Source of the DNA: Exiguobacterium artemiae 255-15
GTDB taxonomy: Bacteria > Bacillota > Bacilli > Exiguobacteriales > Exiguobacteriaceae
Assembly: GCF_000019905.1 (NCBI RefSeq)
Contig: NC_010556.1
Coordinates: forward strand, 398,001-462,000
Direction: 5' to 3'
Length of the DNA stretch: 64,000 nucleotides
The position numbers and the translations under genes were made by a program. Each line of letters opens with the position of its first letter. Within the stretch, counting starts at the first letter, position 1. Positions 25,086-33,891 of the stretch are shown one piece after another. The notes beneath the pieces were generated by a model that did not search any database, was not told the DNA's origin, and was given only the letters and a program-made list of their open reading frames with translations.

Positions 25086-26021
25086 ATGTCTCGTCTATGC
25101 AGCAAATTAAAGATTGATGTCCCGATTATTCAAGGCGGGATGGGGAATATCAGCCATGCCGAACTGACCGCAGCCGTCTCAAATGCCGGAGGGCTTGGAA
25201 CGATCGGATGCGGGACGATGACACTTGCTGAAGTCAGACAGTTAATCGAAGCAACACGCCGTTTGACATCACGTCCGTTTGCCCTCAACATCGCGATCCG
25301 CGTCTCGCCCCATGCCGAACAGTTGGTTGAGTTGGCGATTGAGGAACGGATTCCGGTCATATCCTTGTCGGCCGGTAATCCGGCTCCTTTTTTGTCCAAG
25401 TTAAAGCAGGCGGGGATCCAGACGATCGGAGTCATTGCTTCGGTCAAACAGGCGATTAAAGCTGAACAGGCAGGGATTGATGTACTGGTGGCGGAAGGCG
25501 TCGAAGCAGCGGGCATCAATTCACCGCTTGAGTTGACGACGATGACCTTGATTCCACAAATTGCGGATCATGTCACGATTCCTGTCCTTGCCGCCGGCGG
25601 CATCGGCGACGGGCGTGGTCTTGCCGCTGCCTGGATGCTCGGAGCAGAAGGTGTGCAGCTCGGCACCCGATTGATTGCGACACAGGAATCCCGTGTGCAT
25701 GAGCAGTATAAACAACATCTTGTGCAGGCAGACGATCTGGAAACACGAATCATCGGTCGTGAAGTCGGACAGGTTCGGCGGGTGTTGAACGGACCGTATG
25801 TCGAGGCACTGCAGCCGACGTCACTCACGGCTTTTCAGGAACAGACAAACGAATCGTTTCATATCAAAGGAGCCCTTGAGGGGGACGAGACGGCAGGATA
25901 CGTCAATGCAGGTCTGATTTCCGGTTTGATTGATGATGTTCCGACCGTCGCGGAGCTGTTTAACCGGATGATGGATGATGCGTTCGGACGGATCGAACGC
26001 ATGTACCGGACACTCCAGTAG
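25086..26021 (+). CDS. NPD/FabK-type flavoprotein (nitronate monooxygenase family)
   Basis: A 311-residue TIM-barrel FMN protein of the 2-nitropropane dioxygenase/FabK family. It has the N-terminal PIIQGGMGNISHAELTAAVSNAGGLG, the VAEGVEAAG segment and the phosphate-binding VLAAGGIGDGRG...GAEGVQLGTRL. It could be a nitronate monooxygenase, an enoyl-ACP reductase II, or an unassigned oxidoreductase; the sequence does not decide. FMN-dependent activity is likely. GGAGGGAG precedes the ATG. It sits outside the paa operon, divergent from the PaaY-like gene, and ends in its own terminator, so a link to phenylacetate catabolism is only positional. Confidence 0.8.
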   Translation: MSRLCSKLKIDVPIIQGGMGNISHAELTAAVSNAGGLGTIGCGTMTLAEVRQLIEATRRLTSRPFALNIAIRVSPHAEQLVELAIEERIPVISLSAGNPAPFLSKLKQAGIQTIGVIASVKQAIKAEQAGIDVLVAEGVEAAGINSPLELTTMTLIPQIADHVTIPVLAAGGIGDGRGLAAAWMLGAEGVQLGTRLIATQESRVHEQYKQHLVQADDLETRIIGREVGQVRRVLNGPYVEALQPTSLTAFQEQTNESFHIKGALEGDETAGYVNAGLISGLIDDVPTVAELFNRMMDDAFGRIERMYRTLQ

Positions 26022-26024
26022 CGT

Positions 26025-26069
26025 ACAAGAAAAAGAAGCCGACCGATCTGGTCTGCTTCTTTTTCTTGT
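26025..26069. terminator. Intrinsic terminator, bidirectional
   Basis: Long stem ACAAGAAAAAGAAGC...GACC / GGTC...GCTTCTTTTTCTTGT directly after the NPD-family gene, with A and T tracts on both sides of the loop. Confidence 0.8.
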
Positions 26070-26143
26070 GGTTCAGGACATTTGTCCTTTCAAATGAGTG
26101 TAAAATACGTTCTACTCATAATTAGAGAAAAAGGAGGATGAAG

Positions 26144-26572
26144 ATGAAAGGAATCGTTTTTGCTTTATTCAGCGGATTGTTCATCGCATTGCAAGGGATC
26201 TTTAATGCCCGGCTCGGTGACGCGGTAGGGCCATGGATCTCCGTGACGATCGTCCATTTCGTCGGTCTGATCGGCTGTTTATTAATTTACGGATTTGTCC
26301 GCGACCGAAAAATCGGCGGTTTCCGCACTTTGCCGCTGATTTACGCAAGCGGCGGATTGCTTGGTGTCCTCGTCGTCGTGACGGAACTGACGTCGATTCA
26401 ATTGCTCGGGATGACATGGGCGATGTCGCTGTTGCTTGTCGCCCAGATTTTGTGTGCCTTTGTGATTGATTTGAACGGCTGGTTTGGAGTCATTAAAAAA
26501 AGTAGTAATACCGGGCAGTGGGTCGGTGTCGGCTTGATGTTGACCGGCGTCTTGATTTTTTCATTTGCCTGA
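26144..26572 (+). CDS. YdcZ/DUF606-family DMT membrane protein, subunit 1
   Basis: A 142-residue membrane protein of the YdcZ (DUF606) family within the drug/metabolite transporter clan, with about five hydrophobic segments and the family's opening FIALQGIFNARLGDAVGPW. Substrate is unknown. The ATG at 26144 is preferred because AAGGAGG sits six bases upstream; the ATG at 26138 abuts that site. It is followed 20 bases later by a second, diverged family member, the usual paired arrangement, which suggests a heterodimer of two half-size proteins. Confidence 0.85.
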   Translation: MKGIVFALFSGLFIALQGIFNARLGDAVGPWISVTIVHFVGLIGCLLIYGFVRDRKIGGFRTLPLIYASGGLLGVLVVVTELTSIQLLGMTWAMSLLLVAQILCAFVIDLNGWFGVIKKSSNTGQWVGVGLMLTGVLIFSFA

Positions 26573-26592
26573 ATGGAATAGGAGGAATTAGA

Positions 26593-27072
26593 ATGGGACT
26601 CGGAATGTTTTGTGCCATCGTCGCAGGAATGATGATCAGTTTACAGACCGTTTTAAATGCACGGATGAGTCATGCCTTCGGTGCTTGGGCGACGACGACA
26701 TTAGTCTTTTTTGTCGGACTGCTCGGGTCGTTGCTCGCATTGATCTTCTTTCGGGGTGGAACGCTTGCGGGGCTGGCCGAAGTCGAACCGCTTTATCTGT
26801 TTGGCGGTTTCGTTGGTGTCGGGGTTGTCTTTTGTGTCATGCGGGGAATTCAGTTGCTCGGACCGTCGATTGCGATTTCCGTCGTCCTGATTTCGCAACT
26901 CAGTTTTGCGCTCTGTGTCGACGTCTTTGGCTGGTTCGGTTTACCGAAAGTCGAGTTGTCGTTCGGTCAAATCATCGGTCTGGCCGTCATGCTCAGCGGC
27001 ATCTTTGTCCTGAAACGGTATCAGGTCGCAGAGGATACAGAAGAAGTGGAAGATGTTAAAGTCATTTCCTGA
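26593..27072 (+). CDS. YdcZ/DUF606-family DMT membrane protein, subunit 2
   Basis: A 159-residue paralog of the preceding gene. It starts GMMISLQTVLNARMSHAFGAW, mirroring ALQGIFNARLGDAVGPW in its partner, and has about five transmembrane segments plus a short acidic C-terminal tail (EDTEEVEDVK). AGGAGGAATT precedes the ATG. In dual-topology membrane families, adjacent paralogs often insert in opposite orientation; charge bias of the loops here was not counted. Transport substrate is unknown. Confidence 0.85.
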   Translation: MGLGMFCAIVAGMMISLQTVLNARMSHAFGAWATTTLVFFVGLLGSLLALIFFRGGTLAGLAEVEPLYLFGGFVGVGVVFCVMRGIQLLGPSIAISVVLISQLSFALCVDVFGWFGLPKVELSFGQIIGLAVMLSGIFVLKRYQVAEDTEEVEDVKVIS

Positions 27073-27087
27073 AGAAAAAAAGATAAA

Positions 27088-27155
27088 AAAAAGAGATCAT
27101 TTCTTTCACGCCACTTCTACTGGTAAAGTGCGTGAAAGGGTGATCTCTTTTTGAA
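27088..27155. terminator. Long bidirectional terminator between YdcZ pair and msrA
   Basis: AAAAGAGATCA...CTTTCACGCCACTT pairs with AAGTGCGTGAAAG...TGATCTCTTTTT, a stem of about 25 bp with small bulges. Convergent genes flank it. Confidence 0.8.
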
Positions 27156-27161
27156 GCTGAA

Positions 27162-27692
27162 TCAGACAGTGACTTCTTCTTTCCAGGCGACATCGATAAA
27201 GGCATCGCGACCGGATGCTTTCCGGTCTTTTTTGTAGTGCGCCGGATTTTTTTTGTGGAAGTCCTGATGGTATTCTTCCGCCGGATAGAAGGCGTGTGCC
27301 GGTTCGATCCGGGTGACGATTGGTTGTTTAAAACGGTTTGTCGCCGCTAAGGCGTCACGCGAAGCAATTGCTGCAAGGCGTTGTTCTTCCGTGTGATAAA
27401 AAATCGCCGGAGCATACTGTGTACCGCGGTCCTGGAATTGTCCGCCGGCATCGGTCGGATCCGTTTGCGGCCAGTACAGTTCGAGTAACCGTTCGTATGA
27501 GAACAGGGCCGGGTCAAATGTAATTTCGACGACTTCGGAATGTCCGGTCGTTCCGGTTTTGACTTGCTCGTATGTCGGGTTGTCGACATGTCCTCCTGTA
27601 TAGCCGGATACGATACTGTGAATCCCCGGCAGTTCCTCAAATGGTGTCACCATGCACCAGAAACATCCTCCTGCAAATGTTGCTTTTTCCAT
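27162..27692 (-). CDS. msrA: Peptide-methionine (S)-S-oxide reductase
   Basis: Reduces methionine-S-sulfoxide in proteins and free methionine sulfoxide using thioredoxin. The 176-residue protein starts [13 protein letters not shown], giving the catalytic Cys in GCFWC, and keeps [26 protein letters not shown], and YHQDF. There is no fused MsrB domain. GGGAGAG precedes the ATG. A SAM-I riboswitch with its own terminator lies 58 bases upstream in the same direction, so transcription is predicted to fall when S-adenosylmethionine is abundant. Confidence 0.96.
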   Translation of the reverse strand: MEKATFAGGCFWCMVTPFEELPGIHSIVSGYTGGHVDNPTYEQVKTGTTGHSEVVEITFDPALFSYERLLELYWPQTDPTDAGGQFQDRGTQYAPAIFYHTEEQRLAAIASRDALAATNRFKQPIVTRIEPAHAFYPAEEYHQDFHKKNPAHYKKDRKASGRDAFIDVAWKEEVTV

Positions 27693-27749
27693 GTCATCTC
27701 TCCCTTTCCCTTGGCTGCTTGAGCCGTAATCCTGTCATGTCTGACAGCG

Positions 27750-27905
27750 AGAAAACGAAAACGACTCCTTTGCTTGGTTGCAAAAGGAGTCGCCGCTTTT
27801 TATCAACCAAAGCTTTCGCTTTGCTGGTCGTAGCACCTTGCTGTGCGCAGGTTGCTGGGACGTCATCGATCCAGATCTCTCGGTCCACTCTTGATAAGTG
27901 TTATA
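27750..27905 (-). promoter_or_regulatory. SAM-I (S-box) riboswitch upstream of msrA
   Basis: On the minus strand the 5' P1 strand CTTATCAAGAG is followed by GGACCGAGAGATCTGG, GATGACGTCCCAGCAACC and AAGGTGCTA, the canonical S-box blocks; the closing strand TTGATAA is at about 27800-27806. A terminator hairpin (CGACTCCTTTTG / CAAAGGAGTCG) and T-rich tract follow at 27752-27793. The only gene downstream is msrA. Confidence 0.9.
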
Positions 27906-27971
27906 TGAAGTTGATGTAAGTTCGTTATCATTGGGATGATAATACCATTCATAAAAGTGGAAAGTCAATCC

Positions 27972-29145
27972 TTATGTCTGTAAGGCACGAAGAACGGTGG
28001 CTCCTAACGTTTTGGCTCCAATCAGCAGAGCCCGCTCATCAATTTCATATTTCGGATGGTGTTGCGGATAAATCGTCCGCCCATCCGTTTTTGCAGAGCC
28101 CGTGAAGAAATAACTGCCCGGTACTTTTTCGAGGTAATAGGCAAAGTCATCCGCTGCCATCATCGGTTTCATCTCGCGAACCTGTGCTTCCGGTAAAAAA
28201 CCGGCGGCTTCCTGGACGAGCTGTGTTTCATCCGGATGATTCCAAAGCGACGGATAACCGGTCGTGAAATCAATCGAATAATCAGCGCCGACTCCGCTGC
28301 AGGTCGTCCGGGCGACGAGGTCCACCTGTTGGCGTAACTGGTGCCGGAGTTGTTCATTGAACGTCCGGATTTCTCCGACGATCCGGGCTTCACCGGTGAC
28401 GATGTTTGGTGCCGTTCCAGCGTGGAACGAACCGATCGCAACGATAGCCGGCTCAAACGGATCAACCCGTCGGCTGACGAGATGCTGGAGATTACAGACA
28501 AGCTGGGCACCGGCGACGAGTGCATCCTGTGTCCGGTGCGGCGCCTGGGCATGACCACCTTGACCGTGAACAACGATTTCAAATTCATCGATTGCACATA
28601 ACGTATGACCGCTGTGATAGCCGATTGATCCGACCGGAAGATCATTTTCGAGGTGGGTGCCGAAGATGGCATCGACACCGTCGAGACAACCGTCCTCAAT
28701 CATCTGGATGGCACCCGCCGGGGAACACTTCTTCCCCGTGTTGATGAATGAAGACGACAGTACCTGCCAGTTCATCCTGTATGGCATGAAAAGCAGCGGC
28801 CAGTCCGAGAACAATCGCCGTATGACCGTCGTGTCCGCAGGCATGCATGACGCCGGGACGAATCGAACGGAACGATAACTCGGTTTCTTCTTGCAACGGT
28901 AACGCATCAAAATCGGCCCGGATGGCGATTGTTTTTCCGGGACGTGTCCCTGTCAGCGTCGCGACGATTCCGCTGCCGCCGACGTTCGCCCGGTAAGGAA
29001 TACCGAGGGCGTCATAAAAAGCGGCGATTTTAGCGGGAGTCCGGACTTCCTGAAACGATAATTCCGGATGGCGGTGAAAGTCGCGGCGTAAACGAATCAT
29101 CTCTGATTCATACTCAGTTAAGTAGGTGAATAAATTTTCTTGCAT
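27972..29145 (-). pseudogene. M20-family amidohydrolase/N-acyl-amino-acid hydrolase, frameshifted
   Basis: Two overlapping minus-strand frames encode one M20D peptidase/IAA-amino-acid-hydrolase protein of about 390 residues. The 5' part (to about 28696) holds RRDFHRHPELSFQE, DFDALPLQEET and the metal-binding HACGHDGHTA; it reads into HQHGEEVFPGG and then goes out of frame. The 3' part resumes with AIQMIEDG and holds GTHLENDLPVG, GQGGHAQAPH and PMMAADDFAYYL. The break is a single-base expansion in a GGG-T run near 28714, since removing one base restores PGGAIQMIEDG. The start at 29145 follows AAAAGGA. It may be a true mutation, or a sequencing error in the source. Product would cleave N-acyl amino acids. 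Confidence 0.85.
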
Positions 29146-29222
29146 CGAAATCATCCTTTTCGGTATGTCTTGAGTAAAAACGGGTACAGATAGAGGTAAT
29201 CAATCAGAGGAGGAATCAACAT

Positions 29223-29516
29223 ATGGGTGAAATCATCGTCAATGCCGTTCTTACAGTCAAAGCAGGATTAGCCGATCAAGTCTTTCCGATTTTAAGCACA
29301 GTCTACAAAGCAGCACAAAATGAACCGGGTTGCTTGCGTTATACATTACATCAATCGATTGAAAATGAACATCAGTTCATGCTTTATGAAGTGTACCGGG
29401 ACGAAGAGGCTCTGGAAGCGCATATCGCATCTGATCATTATAAAGCATACCGGGAACAAATCGAGTTATACCTGGAGGATCGTCAAGTGACGAAGTACGT
29501 CGAGATGACATTCTAA
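29223..29516 (+). CDS. Antibiotic biosynthesis monooxygenase (ABM) domain protein
   Basis: A 97-residue single ABM/YgiN-type ferredoxin-like domain: VNAVLTVKAGLADQV...NEPGCLRYTLHQS...MLYEVYRDEEALEAHIASDHYK. Such small dimeric proteins include quinone-modifying and haem-degrading oxygenases as well as many of unknown role. The HIASDHYK segment is typical of the YgiN-like group. AGAGGAGG precedes the ATG. It is transcribed alone and ends in a clear terminator. Haem-degrading IsdG-type activity is unlikely to be provable from sequence here. Confidence 0.85.
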   Translation: MGEIIVNAVLTVKAGLADQVFPILSTVYKAAQNEPGCLRYTLHQSIENEHQFMLYEVYRDEEALEAHIASDHYKAYREQIELYLEDRQVTKYVEMTF

Positions 29517-29530
29517 ATCAAGGAAAGAAG

Positions 29531-29565
29531 GGCGCATGGATCCGAAAGGGTCCATACGCCTTTTT
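29531..29565 (+). terminator. Intrinsic terminator of the ABM gene
   Basis: GGCGCATGGATCC pairs with GGGTCCATACGCC, a GAAA loop separates them, and TTTTT follows. Confidence 0.85.
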
Positions 29566-29570
29566 CGTTG

Positions 29571-32123
29571 TTACATCGATTTAAAGCCGAGGAAATGTTC
29601 CTGCCAACGTGGTTCGTAAATCGAATTGATTTGCAGTTGTGAGCCGCCGGCATGAATGAAATATTCATTATCGAGCATGATACCGATGTGTGACGGTCCA
29701 TCCGTGTACGTATTTTCGAAGAAGACGATATCCGACCGTTTCCCGCTGCTGATTGTCGTCCGTCGATTCGTAAAGAACGCCCCGTACCAGTAGCCGCTGA
29801 CGTTCGTCCGGCCACCGTATTTCCCGGCTTCATTCGTCGCGTAATGAATCAGTCCGGAACAATCAAACCCACCGTTGGCTGCTGTTTGCGAACCCCATGT
29901 ATATGGTGTTCCCAAGTGTTTGGCGGCTGCCTGAATCAACTTTTCACCGCGCGATGTATTTTTCTGTGCAATCCGTGTATCCGTCTTGACCGTGACGGCA
30001 CTGACCGGCAGATAAACAGGGGACCAGCCGGACTGGATGACATAAAAATTACCGACCCGGTACCGGGGATAAACACGTTTTCCCTGTTCCACCAATCCGG
30101 CACTTTTCGGACTGACCGGTGTCGCAAAATAAGACGATGTTGCTTTGACCGTATAGATTTTTTGACGGTTAATCGCTTGTTGGGTGTAACGCATATCCGG
30201 TTTTGTTGTTCCGATGTACGGATTGATGACATAACCGGTTGTTCCGTTCGGCAAGCGGACTTGCCAAAAGTCATCGTCGATTGCTTTCAGACCAATCAAC
30301 TTTGTGCCTTTACTCAAATAACCGGCAGGGCGGCTGTAAGCGACATCGGCTGAGAAGAGCGGCGTCTGATCAAAGTGGACATAAAAGACGGTGCCGACTT
30401 TCGGGCGCGCGACCGGTTTGTTTAAGCCAAGTCTACTCGAGTCGACGAAGCCAAATGTCGTTCCAATTTTGACCCGTGTGTAGTAGCCGCTTGTACCGTA
30501 AATCGACAGTTGTGCATTTTTCTTCAGGGTGCCGATTTTTCCTGTCAGACTGGCTTTTGGATGAACGACGACTTTATCATCGAGAACGTAACGGATTCCG
30601 GTGACATCATACAAATCCGGTTTTTTCGTCACGAGATCGGCTGTCTTGACGTAAGCGTAGACGGAACCAAGCTTAACGCGTGTGTAGGAACCGCTTGTGC
30701 CATAAATGTCAATCTGTTCTGCGCGCTTCATTGTACGGACAATCGTTTTTGCCGTCGTGTCTTTAAAAATCGCTGTTGATTTGCTCGCATACCGGAGACC
30801 TGTCTTGGCATAGACTTTTGTCGGAGCAAGCGTACTCGTTAAGACGTAGGCGTATTGTTCGCGGAACAGAATCCGGCTGTAGGCACCGCTTGTTCCGTAG
30901 ACCGTTAACAGCGTGTTCATCTGATGCTGCTTGAGGACGGGACTGGATGCATTAGGTGCGGAACGGATTGCCGTCGGTGTCTGGACGTATAAACGAGCTG
31001 TTTTGGCATAGACTTTTAAAGGAGCAAGTGCGCTCGTCAGGACATAGGCATACTGTCCGTTGAATAAAATCCGGCTGTAGGTACCGCTTGTGCCATATAC
31101 CGTCAGCAAGGTATTTGTCTGGTGTTCTTTTAAGACGGGACTCGATGCGTTAGGTGCTTGGCGGATTGGAGTAGGTGACTGGACATAAAGTCGGGCTGTC
31201 TGCGCAAAAAACTCCAGATTGCCTAACTGAGCTGTCAGGACAAATCCATAGACGCCATTTAAGCGGACGCGTGTATAGGCACCGGATACGCCGTAGATGT
31301 CGACGAGTTGATTTTGGGACAATATGCCGAGTGGTGTCCCTGTCGTTGCGGCGGTTGGATAAACGTTGGCAGTTTGTTGGCTGTACTTTTTACCGGTTGC
31401 TTCATAGGAGACGACTGGTTTTGTCCCGAGGTGAGCCGTTAAGACGAAAGCATATGTACCGTTCCACTCAATCCGGGTAACATTCCCTGACGTCCCGAAT
31501 GTCTTGATGGAATCATTTTGTTTCAACGTGGTGAGAGGTGTTCCAACCGTATCAGCTGTTGGATAAACCGACGTTTTCTGTTGGACGAACCGTTCTCCTG
31601 TCGCCGAATAGACAGGGGTTGTACTTAAATCCGCCGTCAGGACGAACAGATAATCGGCATCCTGTTTGACGCGGGTGAAGAGACCGACCTGACCATATGT
31701 ATCGATTTTGCTGTTTGGCGCAAATGTCTGAGCGGTTGCTGCCGACGAATCTGCCGATGAATACAGGGCTGTCACTTTATTTGTATAGTGACTGTCAATT
31801 TTCGGATACGTCGGAGTATCCGCCAGTTGGTCTGTCTTCACAAAACGGTAGACGCCATCGAGCAGGATCCGGGTGAAGAGACCCTCGACTCCGAACGTCT
31901 CGACTTCAGTAGCGGCAGGCAGAGTGCTGACTGCGGCTGTACTTTCCGTTGTTTCAAAGACCGGGGTAGCAGTCTGGGTAAACTGTTTACCGGTCGCCAC
32001 TTCTGTTTGTTCGTCGACAACGGCGGCTGAATCATTTCCTTATGCCAGCGGACTGATCGGGAAAGAACTGAACAGCATGACGGAAGCAGCGAGTGATGTG
32101 AACCATTTTTTTGAAAGAGGCAT
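29571..32123 (-). pseudogene. Multi-SH3 NlpC/P60 cell wall hydrolase with in-frame stop after the signal peptide
   Basis: Secreted peptidoglycan hydrolase cutting peptide stems. From the ATG at 32123 the first 27 codons encode a signal peptide (MPLSKKWFTSL...ISPLA); codon 28 is TAA (32042-32040), and the same frame then runs open for over 800 codons. The body holds about ten SH3-like repeats of 60-70 residues (VYGTSGxYSRI / YVLTS), then an NlpC/P60 domain in roughly the last 120 residues with Cys in FDCSGLIHY and His in PSHIGIML and FIHAGG. No ribosome site is seen before the first codon after the stop. As read, secretion is lost unless the stop is suppressed or is a sequence error. Confidence 0.85.
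30803..31198 (-). repeat. Two tandem near-identical 198-base SH3 repeat units
   Basis: Neighbouring units of about 66 residues, both containing NASSPVLK, HQ, NTLLTVYGTSG, YSRILF, QYAYVLTS and YAKT, are far more alike than the other SH3 units of this protein. The spacing of the KVYAKT blocks (about 30805 and 31002) gives the unit length. This indicates a recent duplication or gene conversion. Confidence 0.7.
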
Positions 32124-32262
32124 CGTATATAAAACTCCATTTCTATAGAAAATTAATTTTTAATCCAATTAAAACTAAGTTTACCATGTTCATTTTTAAT
32201 GGTGTAAAAAGATATCAAAAAAAGTAAATCATCATCCAAATGATACAAGAGACGGTATGACG

Positions 32263-32299
32263 TTAAAAAAACGGTACCTCGTGTTAAAGAGGCACCGTC
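32263..32299 (-). terminator. Intrinsic terminator of the GNAT acetyltransferase gene
   Basis: On the minus strand ACGGTGCCTC pairs with GAGGTACCGT and is followed by TTTTTTT. Confidence 0.85.
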
Positions 32300-32303
32300 T
32301 GAA

Positions 32304-32861
32304 TTATGCGGGATCGTCTTCGTGATCGACTTGCCATTCCCAATCGAGCATGCCGTAAATGAGCGAATCGCGCCAATGATCTTCGAGATAGACGGTTTCA
32401 CGCAGCTGTCCTTCTTTCGTCATCCCAACTTTCTGAAGAACACGTTCTGAAGCGACATTTCGCGGGTCACACGTGGCAGTAATCCGGTGTAACTCCAGTT
32501 TTTCGAATCCGAATTCGAGTAAAAATGCCGCAACGGACGTTGCATAGCCGTTTCCCCATTCATCGGGTGACAGGATATAACCAATTTCGGCAATCTTGTG
32601 TTCGGTATCGGTGATTACCAGTTCACCGGCTCCGATGACACGGTCGTCCGGGAAGGTGACGGCAAAGACATAACGGCGGCGTGGATTTTCAAGTTCGCTC
32701 TCGAGAGCATCATGAATAAACTGTTTACTGTCGCTTTCGGAGTTGGGTCCCCACGATTGATACTGACTGACAATCGGTTTTGAGGCATAGGCATGGACAG
32801 CTTCTAAATCTTCTGGAGTGAAACGACGGATTCGTAGTTGCTCGTTGATTTTATAGCGCAT
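32304..32861 (-). CDS. RimJ/RimL-type GNAT N-acetyltransferase
   Basis: A 185-residue GNAT acetyltransferase of the RimJ/RimL group, using acetyl-CoA on a protein N-terminus or small amine; substrate unknown. Features: N-terminal LRIRRFTPEDLEAVHAYAS, the beta-bulge IAEIGYILSPDEWGNGYAT that binds acetyl-CoA, LHRITATCDPRNVASERVLQKVGM, and C-terminal WRDSLIYGML, all family hallmarks. The ATG at 32861 is chosen because GAGGAGG precedes it; the frame extends to 32942 without a ribosome site. It seems to be monocistronic. Confidence 0.9.
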   Translation of the reverse strand: MRYKINEQLRIRRFTPEDLEAVHAYASKPIVSQYQSWGPNSESDSKQFIHDALESELENPRRRYVFAVTFPDDRVIGAGELVITDTEHKIAEIGYILSPDEWGNGYATSVAAFLLEFGFEKLELHRITATCDPRNVASERVLQKVGMTKEGQLRETVYLEDHWRDSLIYGMLDWEWQVDHEDDPA

Positions 32862-32967
32862 GATGGACTCCTCCTCTGTAGTGGACTCTCTATAAGATAT
32901 TAGCTGTTCAGCCCGATTTTCCTGTTTGACAGGCAAAATCAAGCGTGCTAAAGTCGGTGTATCGAAT

Positions 32968-33096
32968 GAACAGTATAAGTATCCTCTAGGGTTCCGTTCG
33001 GCTGGACCAAGGGAGGAACATAAGGGAAACCTTATGCAACGGAGGGATAAAAGCCCGGGAGTAAAGCGTTTTTACGCTTGCTCCCGGGCTTTTTTG
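32968..33096 (+). promoter_or_regulatory. Guanidine-I (ykkC) riboswitch with terminator
   Basis: The aptamer blocks CTCTAGGGTTCCG, CTGGACCAAGGGAGG and ACGGAGGGATAAAAGCCCGGG match the ykkC/guanidine-I consensus. A terminator of CCCGGGAGTAAAGCG / CGCTTGCTCCCGGG with TTTTTT (33053-33096) overlaps the 3' end of the aptamer. Ligand binding is expected to prevent terminator formation, switching on the SMR genes 29 bases downstream. Confidence 0.93.
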
Positions 33097-33124
33097 TTTG
33101 ATTCGAACTGAAGGAGGAAATGAC

Positions 33125-33454
33125 ATGGCAAAATATTGGTTAAGCATCATTCTGGCATCCTTTTTTGAAGTCGGCTGGGTCATCGGCTTAAAGCACGCTA
33201 CGACACCACTTGAATGGGCGGCGACTGTGGTCAGTATCATTATCAGTTTCACGGTGTTAATCAAGGTCTGTAATCATCTGCCGGTCGGAACGGTCTATGC
33301 CGTTTTCGTCGGACTCGGCACAGCAGGAACGGTCGTGACGGATATCGTCTTGTTTGATCAGTCCGCATCCGTCATCAAGTTGATCTTGATCGCGGTCTTG
33401 CTCGTAGGGGTGATCGGTTTGAAATTAGTCAGCGGGGAGGGTGAAAAACAATGA
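33125..33454 (+). CDS. SMR-family guanidinium exporter subunit 1
   Basis: A 109-residue small multidrug resistance protein with four transmembrane helices. The membrane Glu essential for proton exchange lies in helix 1 (SFFEVGWVIGLKHA), and the family's VGTVYAVFVGLGTAGT is present. Control by a guanidine-I riboswitch points to export of guanidinium (Gdx type), rather than a general multidrug role. AAGGAGG precedes the ATG at 33125. Its stop overlaps the next gene by four bases, so the two half-transporters are made together and probably form a heterodimer, as with YkkC-YkkD. Confidence 0.92.
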   Translation: MAKYWLSIILASFFEVGWVIGLKHATTPLEWAATVVSIIISFTVLIKVCNHLPVGTVYAVFVGLGTAGTVVTDIVLFDQSASVIKLILIAVLLVGVIGLKLVSGEGEKQ

Positions 33455-33768
33455 GTTGGTTTTATTTGATTCTGGCCGGATTGTTTGAAATGCTTGGTGT
33501 CGTTTTGATCAATACGTACAATCAACAAAAAAACGTTAAAAATCTGTTGCTGATGTTTGCTGGTTTTGGGTTCAGTTTTTTATTCCTGACCTTGGCGATG
33601 AATGAGTTGCCGATGGGAACAGCCTATGCGGTCTGGACGGGCATTGGAGCGGCAGGCGGTACGATTCTCAGCATGATTTTTTACAACGAAGCGAAGGACT
33701 GGAAACGGATTGTCTGTATCGGTTTGATTCTCAGTGCGACAATCGGCTTGAAGCTTGCAGGCGAATAA
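33451..33768 (+). CDS. SMR-family guanidinium exporter subunit 2
   Basis: A 105-residue four-helix SMR protein, paralogous to the previous gene. The helix 1 Glu is in GLFEMLGVVLINTYN, and MGTAYAVWTGIGAAGG matches the family. Translation is coupled through an ATGA overlap. The pair occupies the same riboswitch-controlled transcript. In paired SMR systems the two subunits have opposite membrane topology; this is expected here but was not computed. No terminator was obvious right after the stop. Confidence 0.92.
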   Translation: MSWFYLILAGLFEMLGVVLINTYNQQKNVKNLLLMFAGFGFSFLFLTLAMNELPMGTAYAVWTGIGAAGGTILSMIFYNEAKDWKRIVCIGLILSATIGLKLAGE

Positions 33769-33891
33769 ACATATCATTTAGATTACTTTTCCTGTCCGAG
33801 CCGACTTGGTGGCATATTTTAGCGGAAAAAAGGAAATACTCCTTATAAGACAAGTACGTCATTAAAATCGTGCATAAGGGGATGGATGGAT

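Noticed and set aside
30803-31198. CRISPR-like regular repeats
   Set aside because: The periodicity comes from coding SH3 domains with unit length near 198 bases; there are no short identical repeats with unique spacers. No CRISPR array was seen in the window.
31998-32000. GTG at 32000 as the true start of the wall hydrolase
   Set aside because: No ribosome binding site precedes it, and an in-frame signal peptide with its own ATG at 32123 lies upstream of a single stop codon.
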